Assembly (NCBI GenBank): GCA_038200275.1
Contig: JBBPYC010000031.1
Location: 19,985 to 83,984, forward strand
Direction: 5' to 3'
Origin: JBBPYC01 sp038200275
GTDB taxonomy: Bacteria; Pseudomonadota; Gammaproteobacteria; Burkholderiales; Burkholderiaceae_C
Length of the DNA stretch: 64,000 nucleotides
Under the pieces are notes generated by a model. The model searched no databases and had not been told where the DNA came from. It saw nothing but the letters and a program-made list of their open reading frames with translations. Below, piece by piece: positions 20,312 through 29,436 of the stretch (the stretch's first letter is position 1; each line of letters starts with the position of its first letter). The translations under genes and the position numbers were made by a program.

Positions 20312-20349
20312 AAAAAGCCCCTGGGACTGAAACGTCTCAGGGGCTTTTT
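20312..20349 (+). terminator. Intrinsic terminator of rpoD, probably bidirectional
   Basis: AAAAAGCCCCTGGGAC pairs with GTCTCAGGGGCTTTTT around a six-base loop (20328-20333), with a T run at 20345-20349 and a matching A run at 20312-20316. It can therefore also end the convergent DUF2062 transcript coming from the minus strand. Confidence 0.9.
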
Positions 20350-20373
20350 GCGTTGGGCTGGTGCAAGCGCTCG

Positions 20374-20928
20374 TCAGGGCGCTTGCTGGCGCTTGCGCCG
20401 TCGCCAGGCCCAGGCGGTGCGCAGGCGCCAGCCGATCATGATCGTGGCATAGGTCAAAAGACCTGCAATCACCGCAATGATCCCGAGGCCGAGGATCAAC
20501 GGCTTGCCCACCCCCATCACCCGGTCGCGCAATTTGCCGCGCGTTTTTTCGTTGTCGTTCTCCGCAGCCGCCGCGCGGTCGAGCGCGGCTTGGGCTTTTT
20601 GATTTTCCTCCGCGTCGAGCAGCCGCGCTCCCAACCGGTGCGCCAGCACGTAGATCGGCGCGAACGTGAACGGATTGGTCACCAACGTGCTGCCCATCGC
20701 GACCGCCACGTTGGCGCGCAACACGACCGCCGCGCCCACCGCGAGCGGAATCTGCGCCACCGGCACCAGCAGACCGAAGAAGATGCCGAGCGATACGCCG
20801 ACTGCGACGCCGCGCCGGCTGAAATTCCAGAGCCGCGGATGCAGCAGGCTCGGCCCCAGCCAACGCAGCCAGCGGTTGCCCACGATCTGCTCACGGGTCG
20901 GAATGAAGCGACGCAGGCGCTCGAACAT
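20374..20928 (-). CDS. DUF2062 membrane protein
   Basis: A 184-residue inner-membrane protein of unknown function. DUF2062 features are the N-terminal basic segment with HPRLWNFSRRGVAVGVSLGI, the membrane stretch FFGLLVPVAQIPLAVGAAVV, then TLVTNPFTFAPIYVLAHRLG, followed by a soluble Ala/Glu-rich part and a last membrane helix near LILGLGIIAVIAGLL. GAGGGG before the ATG at 20928 supports this start over the longer open frame. It is divergent from the DUF302 lipoprotein gene. Confidence 0.83.
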   Translation of the reverse strand: MFERLRRFIPTREQIVGNRWLRWLGPSLLHPRLWNFSRRGVAVGVSLGIFFGLLVPVAQIPLAVGAAVVLRANVAVAMGSTLVTNPFTFAPIYVLAHRLGARLLDAEENQKAQAALDRAAAAENDNEKTRGKLRDRVMGVGKPLILGLGIIAVIAGLLTYATIMIGWRLRTAWAWRRRKRQQAP

Positions 20929-21163
20929 GACGATTTCTACCCCTCCTCGAATGTCTGGCCGATGTTGCGCCGGTTCCCAGCCAAGTCGCGCTGGGCGCAC
21001 CGCCCGCGCCGTGAAGTTTCTCAGCGCCCGTCCGATTTGAATCGGACGTTCGGCGTTCTGGCTTGGGATGTGCTGCGGCGTAGACTGACCTTGCTGGCAG
21101 TGCGTCGGCAACGCCATCTTTCCCTGCCGTCGTCCAGGCGCTCGGTCCGTCGAAGTTTCCCCC

Positions 21164-22108
21164 ATGCAAAAATCCCACCCATCGATCCGGCGCTACGTCT
21201 CTGGCGCCGTGCTAGCCGCCCTGACACTGCTCGGCGGTTGCACGCTTGACCGCAGCCACACGCGCAGTGGTTCGGCCGTGCCCGGACTCGTCGTTGCCTC
21301 CGGGACCCGCGATGTCGGTGCCAGCTTCGAGGCACTCGATGCGAAGCTGGTTGCAGCCGAGCCGATCGGCGTCTTCGCCCGGATCGACCACGCCGCAAAC
21401 GCGCCGAGCGAGTTGCCGCTGCGGCCGACTCGGCTGATCCTGTTCGGCAACCCGAAACTCGGCACCCCGCTGATGCGGGTGAACCAGCTCACCGGCATCG
21501 ATCTGCCGCAGAAAATTTTGATCTATCAGGATGCGGCTGAGAAAACGCGCGTTGCCTATAACGGCGCCGACTACCTGGCGCAGCGCTACGGCGTCGGCAA
21601 TGTCGCGACGCTGCCGATGATCGCTGCGGCGCTGAAGAATTTTTCCGAAACAGCTTCTGGCGCCTCTGCGCCGACTGCACCGACGGTGAGCCGCACAGAC
21701 ACGGTCGGCCGCGGCGAAGGGTTGATCTCGGTGCGCAGCAACGCCGATGCGGCGACGACGTTCGACCGTTTGCGTACGGCCGTCGCCGGCAACTCTGCGC
21801 TCAAGGTGATCGGCGAGCTCGACCATGCAGCGAATGCAACCAAGGTCGGGCTCAGCCTGCGTCCCACGCGGCTGCTGGTGTTCGGCAATCCCGCGCTCGG
21901 CACGCCCCTCATGCGCGCTGCGCAGACCGTGGCAATCGATCTGCCGCAGAAGATGCTGGTCTATACCGATGCCGCGGACCAGACATTCGTGGTCTACAAC
22001 GACCCCACATTCATCGCACGCCGCCACGGTGCTCAGGGCGAGAGCGCGACGATCGCGAAAGTTGCTGCCGTACTGGCGCAACTGGCCGCCGCAGCCGCTG
22101 GGAGCTGA
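21164..22108 (+). CDS. Lipoprotein with two DUF302 domains
   Basis: A 314-residue predicted lipoprotein: basic N-terminus, hydrophobic core, then LGGC with Cys26 as the likely acylated residue. Two DUF302 copies follow (about 45-150 and 188-305). Both contain the nearly identical string LRPTRL(I/L)(L/V)FGNP and then (K/A)LGTPLMR, so the gene arose by internal duplication. DUF302 function is not established; it occurs in periplasmic and secreted proteins of proteobacteria. A Ser/Ala/Thr-rich linker (about 155-185) separates the copies. Confidence 0.82.
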   Translation: MQKSHPSIRRYVSGAVLAALTLLGGCTLDRSHTRSGSAVPGLVVASGTRDVGASFEALDAKLVAAEPIGVFARIDHAANAPSELPLRPTRLILFGNPKLGTPLMRVNQLTGIDLPQKILIYQDAAEKTRVAYNGADYLAQRYGVGNVATLPMIAAALKNFSETASGASAPTAPTVSRTDTVGRGEGLISVRSNADAATTFDRLRTAVAGNSALKVIGELDHAANATKVGLSLRPTRLLVFGNPALGTPLMRAAQTVAIDLPQKMLVYTDAADQTFVVYNDPTFIARRHGAQGESATIAKVAAVLAQLAAAAAGS

Positions 22109-22153
22109 CCGGCTGGATTGGGCCCGGCAGGAAGTGGATCGGCCTGCTGGCGA

Positions 22154-22720
22154 TCAGCCTGCAAGCAACCCGCGCAGGACCTGCCCCTGCACGTTGCCAA
22201 GCACGATCGTCGCGATCTGCAACAACACCAGCAGCGCCAGCGGCGACAAGTCGATCCCGCCGATCAGCGGGATTACGCCGCGGAACGGCCGCAGCAGCGG
22301 CTCCACCAGTTGGTTCAGCACATCGGTCATGGACGACTGGGTTGTGGGAAACCACGACAGCACCGCGTTCACGATGACGAGCACGGTGAGGCCTGAGATG
22401 ACCAGCCGCATCACTCCGAACAGCGCCAGCACCGGCAGCACGGCCAGCCCCGCTGCGCCCGGCGCCAACCCCCAGAGGATCAGCTGCTCGGCCAGCATCA
22501 GCAAATAGGCGCCGAGCAGGCTGCCCCAGTCCCAGCCGCCCTTCGTCGGCAGCACCCGACGCAGCGGCAGCACCAGCCAGTCGGTCAACGCGAAGATGAA
22601 ATTGCCGACCGGATTGCGAAACGAGATGCGCTGGCGCTGCATGTAGGCGCGCAGCAAGCACGCGCCGGCCAGCGCGCCGATGACAATGTCAAGCAGGAAA
22701 GACAGGATTTGAAACAGCAT
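22154..22720 (-). CDS. YggT family membrane protein
   Basis: A 188-residue protein with two YggT-type repeats: ALAGACLLRAYMQRQRISFRN followed by PVGNFIFALTDWLVLPLRR, and later VLSWFPTTQ with LVEPLLRPFRGVIPLIGG and the membrane end. Members are inner-membrane proteins linked to cell shape, division or osmotic tolerance, without a proven activity. ATG at 22720 fits the family; an in-frame ATG eight codons earlier is possible. In many proteobacteria yggT follows proC, which is not in this window. Confidence 0.87.
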   Translation of the reverse strand: MLFQILSFLLDIVIGALAGACLLRAYMQRQRISFRNPVGNFIFALTDWLVLPLRRVLPTKGGWDWGSLLGAYLLMLAEQLILWGLAPGAAGLAVLPVLALFGVMRLVISGLTVLVIVNAVLSWFPTTQSSMTDVLNQLVEPLLRPFRGVIPLIGGIDLSPLALLVLLQIATIVLGNVQGQVLRGLLAG

Positions 22721-22829
22721 CGGGCACGCATGTATTGGGGTCATGGGATGATAGCGACCGGTCCCAGCAGCTATTTTTCGGGCACCCGCGCGCGGCTTTC
22801 GTGGCGCGATCCACCCGCTTTTGCACCAG

Positions 22830-23480
22830 ATGTCGAACCCGGACACCCCCACACCGCAACCTCAACGACTGCCCTTGTTTCCGCTCGGCACGGTGTTGTT
22901 TCCGCTCGGCCAATTGCCGCTGCGCATCTTCGAGGTGCGCTACCTGGACATGATCGGCAAGTGCTATCGCAACAAGACCCCGTTCGGTGTGGTTTCGCTC
23001 ACGCAAGGCTCGGAAGTGCGGCGGCCCGGCGAGGCTGAGGAGTTCCATCCCATCGGCACGATGGCGTATGTCGATTCACTTGAGACGGTGCAGTCCGGTC
23101 TGCTGATGGTGCGCTGCACGGGCGGCGACCGGTTTCGCATCGAACGCAGCGAGCAACTGCCGCACGGCCTGTGGACCGCGTCGGTGCAACCGATCGAGCC
23201 AGACCAAAAAGTGCCTGTGCCACCCGATCTCGACGGCACCTCGCAAGCGCTCGAGCGGCTGCTCGAGACGCTGAGCCAGCGCGAGGAAGCACCGCAGTTT
23301 CTGTCGCCCGGGACGAAACTGCAGTTCGACGATTGCGGCTGGGTGTCGAACCGCTGGTGCGAACTGCTGCCGCTGGCTCCAGCCACCAAGCAGCGCCTGA
23401 TGACGCTGGACAACCCATTGGTTCGGCTGGAGCTGGTGAGCGATATGCTCACGAAAAGCGGAATAACACCGTCGATGTGA
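22830..23480 (+). CDS. LON N-terminal (substrate-binding) domain protein
   Basis: A 216-residue stand-alone Lon N-terminal domain, without ATPase or protease parts. RLPLFPLGTVLFPLGQLPLR and IFEVRYLDMI are the classic domain start, and FHPIGTMAYVDSLETVQSGL belongs to the first beta-rich part. Such proteins are widespread but their substrates are unknown. The ATG at 22830 is used; a TTG three codons earlier is possible. It is divergent from yggT and followed by the polysaccharide locus after 49 bases. Confidence 0.87.
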   Translation: MSNPDTPTPQPQRLPLFPLGTVLFPLGQLPLRIFEVRYLDMIGKCYRNKTPFGVVSLTQGSEVRRPGEAEEFHPIGTMAYVDSLETVQSGLLMVRCTGGDRFRIERSEQLPHGLWTASVQPIEPDQKVPVPPDLDGTSQALERLLETLSQREEAPQFLSPGTKLQFDDCGWVSNRWCELLPLAPATKQRLMTLDNPLVRLELVSDMLTKSGITPSM

Positions 23481-23529
23481 TTGGGCGGCGTTCCGGCCAC
23501 CCACCTCCAGCACCTCGACCACGCCGCAC

Positions 23530-25485
23530 ATGTTGCAGACCGTGATCGGCTGGCCGCGTCGAGCCAAGCAGGGATTCGTCGTCGGGGTCGATCTGGCGTG
23601 CGGTGTGTTTGCGATGTGGCTTGCATTCTCTCTGCGGCTGGAAACGCTGCACGGGCCACAGAACAAGGAATGGCTGATCTACGGACTGGGGCCGCTGCTG
23701 GCCATTCCTGTGTTTGCGCGTTTCGGGCTGTACCGCGCAATTTTTCGATACAACGGCATTTCGGCGCTGCTGGCCACCGCCAAGGCGGTTGCGGTCTATG
23801 CGGTGCTGCTGTCGATCCTGGTGCTGACCACCCGCTGGCCGGTGGTGCCGCGCAGCATTGGCGTGCTGCAGCCACTGATCTTCTTTTTGCTGGTGGCCGC
23901 AAACCGCGCTGCTGCCAAATTCTGGCTCAGTGGACAAGTCGGCGCGTGGCGGCACCCAGACGCCGGCCGGCTGCTGATCTACGGCGCCGGCGCGGCTGGC
24001 GTGCAGACCGCACGCGGGCTGGAAGGCGCGCGGCCTTATGCGTTGCTCGGCTTCGTTGACGACGACCTGTCCAAGGCGGGACGCAGCATTGACGGTGTGC
24101 CGGTTTACGGACCAGTCGATGTGGCGGCGCTGGTCGCGCGCCAGCGCATTACCGATATCCTGCTCGCGCTGCCCAGCACCAGCCGGGAACGCCGCCACCA
24201 GATCATCGAAAGCCTGCGCCCGCTGCCAGTGCACGTGCAGACGCTGCCCGCCTTGAGCGATCTGGCCAGTGGCAAAGTCACGGTGAAGGACTTTCGCGAG
24301 CTTGACGTGGAAGACCTGCTGGGCCGCGCGCCGGTGCCCCCGAACCCCGAACTGCTCGCGCGCAATCTGGCCGCCAAAGTGGTGCTGATCAGCGGCGCGG
24401 GCGGCAGCATCGGCAGCGAACTGTGCCGCCAGATCCTGGCCGAACGCCCACGCCAGTTGCTGCTGCTCGAACAAAACGAGTTCGCGCTCTATTCGGTTCA
24501 CCAGGAACTGCTGCGCCTGTGCGCCGACGAAGCAACAACGCGGCTGGTGCCGCTGATGGGCAGCGTCTACAACCACCGGCGCATCTCGGACATCCTGCGC
24601 ACCTACCGGCCTGACACGGTCTACCACGCGGCCGCCTACAAGCACGTGCCGCTGGTCGAACACAACCCGGCCGAAGGCGTGCTCAACAACGTGTTCGGCA
24701 CGCTGCATCTGGTGCGTGCGGCGATTGAGGCCGAAGTGGCGAGCTTCGTGCTTATCTCCACCGACAAGGCAGTACGCCCGACCAACGTAATGGGCGCGAG
24801 CAAGCGCGTTGCCGAGCAAATTCTGCAAGCGCTCTCAGCCTGCGAACGCCCGAGCTTCCACGATGTGGAAAGCGGCTGCGACGTGGTCGTCGCGAACCGC
24901 ACCCGTCTGTCGATGGTCCGCTTCGGCAACGTGCTGGGCTCCAGCGGCAGCGTGGTGCCGCTGTTTCGCCAGCAGATCGCTGCCGGCGGCCCGATCACCG
25001 TGACAGATGTCGAGGTCACGCGCTACTTCATGACGATTCCAGAAGCCGCCCAGCTCGTGCTGCAGGCCGGCGCGATGGCCAAAGGCGGTGACGTGTTCGT
25101 GCTGGACATGGGCGAGCCGGTGAAGATCATTGACCTGGCGCGGCGCATGGTCGAGTTGTCCGGACTCACGGTGCGCGACGCCGCGCGGCCGAACGGCGAT
25201 CTGGAGATCGTGACGACCGGGCTGCGGCCGGGCGAGAAACTGTACGAGGAGTTGCTGATCGGTGAATCGCCGAACGCCAGCGCGCATCCCCGCATCCTGA
25301 CCGCTCAGGAGCCGTTCGCGCCCTGGCCCGAACTGTCCGCCGCACTCCGCCAATTGCGCACAGCCAGCCTGGGCAACGACGTCGCAACCCTCTTCAAGCT
25401 GCTGCGCGTGCTGGTGCCCGGTGCGACCTTCGCTGCAGAAATCCAGGATTACGTGACGGTCGATGCCGCCGCCGAGGCCGCCTGA
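23530..25485 (+). CDS. Membrane-bound nucleotide-sugar 4,6-dehydratase (WbpM/CapD type)
   Basis: A 651-residue inner-membrane enzyme that likely turns UDP-GlcNAc into a 4-keto-6-deoxy sugar. Four membrane helices (to about 130) precede a Rossmann sensor-like domain (YGAGAAGVQTARGLEG) and the catalytic SDR domain with SGAGGSIGSEL, STDKAV and MGASKR. The usual Tyr of the YxxxK pair is Met, which is normal for this family. C-terminal GLRPGEKLYEELL is also diagnostic. It is the first gene of an eight-gene polysaccharide cluster; its TGA overlaps the next ATG. No matching aminotransferase is nearby, so the final sugar is unknown. Confidence 0.9.
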   Translation: MLQTVIGWPRRAKQGFVVGVDLACGVFAMWLAFSLRLETLHGPQNKEWLIYGLGPLLAIPVFARFGLYRAIFRYNGISALLATAKAVAVYAVLLSILVLTTRWPVVPRSIGVLQPLIFFLLVAANRAAAKFWLSGQVGAWRHPDAGRLLIYGAGAAGVQTARGLEGARPYALLGFVDDDLSKAGRSIDGVPVYGPVDVAALVARQRITDILLALPSTSRERRHQIIESLRPLPVHVQTLPALSDLASGKVTVKDFRELDVEDLLGRAPVPPNPELLARNLAAKVVLISGAGGSIGSELCRQILAERPRQLLLLEQNEFALYSVHQELLRLCADEATTRLVPLMGSVYNHRRISDILRTYRPDTVYHAAAYKHVPLVEHNPAEGVLNNVFGTLHLVRAAIEAEVASFVLISTDKAVRPTNVMGASKRVAEQILQALSACERPSFHDVESGCDVVVANRTRLSMVRFGNVLGSSGSVVPLFRQQIAAGGPITVTDVEVTRYFMTIPEAAQLVLQAGAMAKGGDVFVLDMGEPVKIIDLARRMVELSGLTVRDAARPNGDLEIVTTGLRPGEKLYEELLIGESPNASAHPRILTAQEPFAPWPELSAALRQLRTASLGNDVATLFKLLRVLVPGATFAAEIQDYVTVDAAAEAA

Positions 25486-26831
25486 TGGCCGCCGGTGAGG
25501 ACACCAGCGCATTGGCCGCCGCAGCGCAGCCCGCAGACCGCACCATCCTGCACGGGATCGTTTGGGGATCGCTATTCGTGTTGGCGGCCAAGTTCGCCGG
25601 TGCGGGCAAGGAAATGGTGGTGGCCTGGCGCTTTGGCGTCGGCAGCCAGATCGACGCCTATCTGTTCGTCTTCAACTGGGCGACCTGGCCGCTCGCGGTC
25701 TGGTTCGCTGCCGTGAGCGCCGTCGTCGTTCCGCTGTTTGCACAGCTTCGGGCCGAACGCCCGGTGACCGAGCTGCTGCAGATGAAGCGCGAGTTGTTCG
25801 GCGGTTCGCTACTGCTCAGCGTGCTGCTCGGCGGTGGGGTGGCGATGTTGCTCCATGAGCTGGTCTTGCTCCCGCAGCTGGGCTTGCCGGCGGAGACAGC
25901 AGCGCTGGCCTCGATAATAGCCACACCCATGGCGGGCCTAGCCCTGCTCGGCGTTCCGATCTGCCTACTGTCGGCCTGGATGATTGCCGACCAGCGTTAT
26001 GCGAATACCTTGTTCGAAGGCATCCCGGCGCTCGCGATCGCATTGCTGTTGTCGACCGCAGCCGTCGCCGGCCTGGGCGGACTGGTGCTGGCGACGCTGG
26101 TCGGTTTCGGGCTGCACCTGATCGCTTTGCTGGTTGCGCTCGGCACACAGCGCAGCCTGGCGTTGCCCCGACTGTCGCTGCGCTCGCCGCACTGGGCAGG
26201 GTTGTACCGAGGCATCGGCATCGCACTGGCCGCCAACGCGCTGCTCGCTGCCGTGGTGCTGATCGACCAATGGTTCGCGGCTGGGTTGCCGGCTGGCTCG
26301 GTCGCCACGCTCGGTTACGCAAACCGGGTGCTGGCGCTTGTGATCGGCATCGGCGTGACGGCGGTCGCACGCGCCACCCTGCCGGTGTTTTCCGCAACGC
26401 GGTTTGAACAAGGCAACGCCCTGTGGCGGGTGGCCTGCCGCTGGGCGGCGCTGCTGCTGCTGGCCGGGATTGGTGCTGCATCCATCGGCTGGTGGGCGGT
26501 CGAAGGGATCGTCGGGTTGTTGTATGAGCACGGCGCGTTCGGTGCGCAGGACACGCAGGCCGTCGCGCACGTGCTGCGGCATGGCCTGCTGCAGTTGCCG
26601 TTCTATTTCGGCGCCGTCGTGCTGCAAACGATGTTCTCCGCGCAAGCCTGGTACGGCGCCCTGCTGCTGGCCAGCGCCGCGGGCATGGCCGTCAAACTGA
26701 TCGCAAGCGCTTGGTTGATCGACAGCCACGGTCTGATCGGGCTGCAGTGGAGCACGGCAGCCATGTACGCAGCGCAGGGGCTGGTGCTGTTCATCATCGG
26801 CCGCACGCACGCACGATCGACGGCTACCTGA
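25485..26831 (+). CDS. MurJ/MviN-like lipid-linked oligosaccharide flippase
   Basis: A 448-residue polytopic membrane protein with about 12-14 predicted helices. It resembles the MOP-superfamily branch of MurJ: early KEMVVAWRFGVGSQIDAY, central VLIDQWFAAGLPAGSVATLG, then YANRVLALVIGIGVTAVAR and YEHGAFGAQDTQAVA. The position inside a polysaccharide cluster suggests it flips an undecaprenyl-linked glycan rather than lipid II. Its ATG shares bases with the stop of the preceding gene, indicating coupled translation. Family assignment is good; the substrate is inferred. Confidence 0.82.
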   Translation: MAAGEDTSALAAAAQPADRTILHGIVWGSLFVLAAKFAGAGKEMVVAWRFGVGSQIDAYLFVFNWATWPLAVWFAAVSAVVVPLFAQLRAERPVTELLQMKRELFGGSLLLSVLLGGGVAMLLHELVLLPQLGLPAETAALASIIATPMAGLALLGVPICLLSAWMIADQRYANTLFEGIPALAIALLLSTAAVAGLGGLVLATLVGFGLHLIALLVALGTQRSLALPRLSLRSPHWAGLYRGIGIALAANALLAAVVLIDQWFAAGLPAGSVATLGYANRVLALVIGIGVTAVARATLPVFSATRFEQGNALWRVACRWAALLLLAGIGAASIGWWAVEGIVGLLYEHGAFGAQDTQAVAHVLRHGLLQLPFYFGAVVLQTMFSAQAWYGALLLASAAGMAVKLIASAWLIDSHGLIGLQWSTAAMYAAQGLVLFIIGRTHARSTAT

Positions 26832-26856
26832 TCGCTCTGCTCTACGCTGTCCCTCC

Positions 26857-27543
26857 ATGTTGAACCAGTTGCACGCCCGTTTTCATCGTCCCGAGCGCGG
26901 CTGGGACCCCGTGCCACCTGCACATGCGGGGGCCTATGCCGAATCGCCCGACGCCGGGGTCGATGCCGCGCTGCTCGCGCAACTGGACGCCTGGGCTGGT
27001 GGCCTGGCCGGCAAGCGCGTGCTCGATCTGGGCAGTGGGCCCGGCCACCACGCCCTGGCGTTCGCGCGGCTTGGCGCCGACGTTACCTGCTACGACACGT
27101 CGAAAATCTATCTGGACTTGCTGCAACGATGCGCGGCCGATGCCGGGCTGACGCCGCGCATCCGGTGCGTGCTCGGCTACCTGGACCACGCACCGACACG
27201 GCTGCCGAATGAACGATTCGATCTCGTGTTCAACCGCGTCTGCTGGTATTACGGCTTCAGCGACCGCGGTCTTGCCAAGGCCGTACAAGCGCTGATCGCG
27301 CCCGGTGGCGGCTGTTTCATCGAGACGCCGGTCGCAGGGCACAACCTTGCGCAGTCGAGTATTTCCACCCGCGTTCGCACCTGGTTAAACACGCACGCCC
27401 ATCTCAAGATCGGCCACCCATTTCCGCCCGCCGGGCGCATTGCCGCATTGTTCGATGAACTGGGCGCCGCCAGCATCCGCGTCGAGCACGACCGGCCCGG
27501 CCACGAGCGGCTCTGGATCAAGACGTCGGCCACGAAGCCATGA
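26857..27543 (+). CDS. Class I SAM-dependent methyltransferase
   Basis: A 228-residue methyltransferase with the SAM-binding motif VLDLGSGPGHHALAFARLG, the acidic strand end TCYDTS and the later FDLVFNRVCWYYGF and LIAPGGGCFIETP. The acceptor is unknown; in this cluster it could methylate a sugar or a glycan chain end. It overlaps the following deacetylase gene by four bases (ATGA). Confidence 0.82.
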   Translation: MLNQLHARFHRPERGWDPVPPAHAGAYAESPDAGVDAALLAQLDAWAGGLAGKRVLDLGSGPGHHALAFARLGADVTCYDTSKIYLDLLQRCAADAGLTPRIRCVLGYLDHAPTRLPNERFDLVFNRVCWYYGFSDRGLAKAVQALIAPGGGCFIETPVAGHNLAQSSISTRVRTWLNTHAHLKIGHPFPPAGRIAALFDELGAASIRVEHDRPGHERLWIKTSATKP

Positions 27544-28301
27544 GCGCGCACTACCTGGTCCGCTTCGACGACATCTGTCCGACCATGGATTGGGCCAGAT
27601 GGTCGCGCATCGAATCGATGCTGCTGGCCACCGGTGTGCGCCCGCTACTCGCGGTGATTCCGGACAACCAGGACGCTGCCTTTCAGGTGTCGCCGCCCCG
27701 TGCCGACTTCTGGGACTATCTGCGGGAACGTCAACGCAGCCAGGGCTGGGCCGTTGCGATGCATGGTCTGCAGCACCGCTATCACGCGCAGCCTGTGGGC
27801 GGCTTGTTGCGGCTCAACGCGAACAGCGAGTTCACCGGCCTGCCACACGTGGAGCAACAAGCGAAGATCCATACTGGCTTGCAAGTATTCCGCGCCCACG
27901 ACATCAACGTCGACGGCTGGATCGCACCCGCGCACAACTTCGATGCGGTGACCGTCGACGTGCTGCTCGAAGAAGGCATCCGATTCATCAGCGACGGCTT
28001 CTTTCCCCGGCCGGTGCGGCACCGGGCAGCATGCTGGGTGCCGCAGCAACTCTGGAAGTTTCGCGCGATGCCGTTCGGGCTGTGGACGGTGTGCCTGCAT
28101 CACGCGGCGTTTGCCGAGAGCGACTTTGAGCGGCTCGAAGCCGACTTGAACCGCTTCGGCAACCGAATCGTGAGCTGGCACGATGTGACCACAAACGCCG
28201 CGTTCCCCGACGCCACCCTGCTCGACCATGCGTTCTTTCGCAGCTGGCAGGCGGCCGTGGCCGGCAAGACACGCATGCGCGCCTTGCGGCGGTGGGCCTG
28301 A
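27540..28301 (+). CDS. DUF2334 polysaccharide-deacetylase-like protein
   Basis: A 253-residue protein of the carbohydrate-esterase-4-like fold (DUF2334). The metal-binding pattern is visible: an Asp pair in VRFDDICP, AMHGLQHRY supplying the His residues, and a later APAHNFD. It likely removes acetyl groups from a sugar in the cluster's glycan. There is no signal peptide, which suggests it acts in the cytoplasm on a lipid-linked intermediate. Start overlaps the methyltransferase stop. Confidence 0.8.
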   Translation: MSAHYLVRFDDICPTMDWARWSRIESMLLATGVRPLLAVIPDNQDAAFQVSPPRADFWDYLRERQRSQGWAVAMHGLQHRYHAQPVGGLLRLNANSEFTGLPHVEQQAKIHTGLQVFRAHDINVDGWIAPAHNFDAVTVDVLLEEGIRFISDGFFPRPVRHRAACWVPQQLWKFRAMPFGLWTVCLHHAAFAESDFERLEADLNRFGNRIVSWHDVTTNAAFPDATLLDHAFFRSWQAAVAGKTRMRALRRWA

Positions 28302-28326
28302 CTTGCACCAGCGGCTCGGGGGTCCG

Positions 28327-29436
28327 ATGCGCATTTGCCATGTGATCACCGGTCTTGGCACCGGCGGTGCCGAGCAGCAGGTGGCTGACCTCGGCCGCCT
28401 CATGGCGGATCGCGGGCACACGGTCTCGATCGTTTCGTTAACCGACGCGGCGCAGCCGGTGCCGATCGATACGCGGATCAACGTCACTGCGCTCGGACTC
28501 GCAAAACGCCCTGCCGCACTCGCGCGTTGTCTGCTTGACTTGCGCCGCACCTTGACCCGAGTTGCGCCGGACGTCGTGCACAGCCACATGTTTCACGCCA
28601 ACCTGCTGACTCGGCTGGTGCGGCCCACGTTGGCGGTGCCGCGGCTCATTTCGACCGCGCACAGCACGCAGGAAGGTGGACACCTGCGATGGCTCGGCCT
28701 GCACTGGACCGACCGCTGGGCCAACCGCACGATCGGCGTCAGCGATGCGGTCGTGCGCAACCTGCTCGCGCATCGGGCTTGCCCTGCGGCCAAGCTCGGG
28801 ACGGTCCACAACGGCATCGACGTGACCCGCTTTGTGCGCAGTCCTGCGTTGCGCACGGTGACTAGAGCAGCGCTGGGAATCGATGCAGACACCCCGTTGC
28901 TGCTCGCCGTCGGCCGGCTCGTGCCCGCCAAGGACTATCCGAACCTGCTGACCGCGTTCGCGCAGGTGGCGCAGCAAAACTCGAAGGCCATCCTCGCGAT
29001 CGCCGGGGCCGGCCCGGGCCACGCCACGCTGGTCGAGCAGACGCAGCAGCTGGGGCTTGCCGGCCGCATGCGGCTGCTCGGCGTGCGGCGCGACATCCCG
29101 GCGTTGATGAACGCGGCCGATGTGTTCGTGTCGTCTTCGGCCTGGGAGGGCTTCGGGCTCGTCATCGCCGAAGCGATGGCCTGCGAAAGAATGATTGTCG
29201 CAACCGACTGCGGGGGTGTGGGTGAGGTGGTCGGCCCCTGCGGCCATCTGGTGCCGCCAGGCGATCCGCTGGCGCTGGCCGATGCCTGCAGTGCAGCGCT
29301 CGACTTGCCAGTGCCGCAAGCCCAGGCTGCCGGCCGTGAAGCACGAAGTCGCATCGTGCAACACTTCTCGCTCAATACGGCAGTCGACCACTGGCTGCGT
29401 CTATACAGCGAGACCGATGCCCGTGATGGCAACTGA
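28327..29436 (+). CDS. Glycosyltransferase family 4
   Basis: A 369-residue GT-B glycosyltransferase. The N-terminal HVITGLGTGGAEQQV is the typical acceptor-side glycine loop, with VVHSHMFHANLL in the first domain; the donor domain shows LLAVGRLVPAKDYPNLLTA and the EX7E motif in EGFGLVIAEAMA. It probably adds one sugar to the undecaprenyl-linked glycan. ATG at 28327 lies 26 bases after the deacetylase stop. It overlaps the next glycosyltransferase gene. Confidence 0.87.
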   Translation: MRICHVITGLGTGGAEQQVADLGRLMADRGHTVSIVSLTDAAQPVPIDTRINVTALGLAKRPAALARCLLDLRRTLTRVAPDVVHSHMFHANLLTRLVRPTLAVPRLISTAHSTQEGGHLRWLGLHWTDRWANRTIGVSDAVVRNLLAHRACPAAKLGTVHNGIDVTRFVRSPALRTVTRAALGIDADTPLLLAVGRLVPAKDYPNLLTAFAQVAQQNSKAILAIAGAGPGHATLVEQTQQLGLAGRMRLLGVRRDIPALMNAADVFVSSSAWEGFGLVIAEAMACERMIVATDCGGVGEVVGPCGHLVPPGDPLALADACSAALDLPVPQAQAAGREARSRIVQHFSLNTAVDHWLRLYSETDARDGN

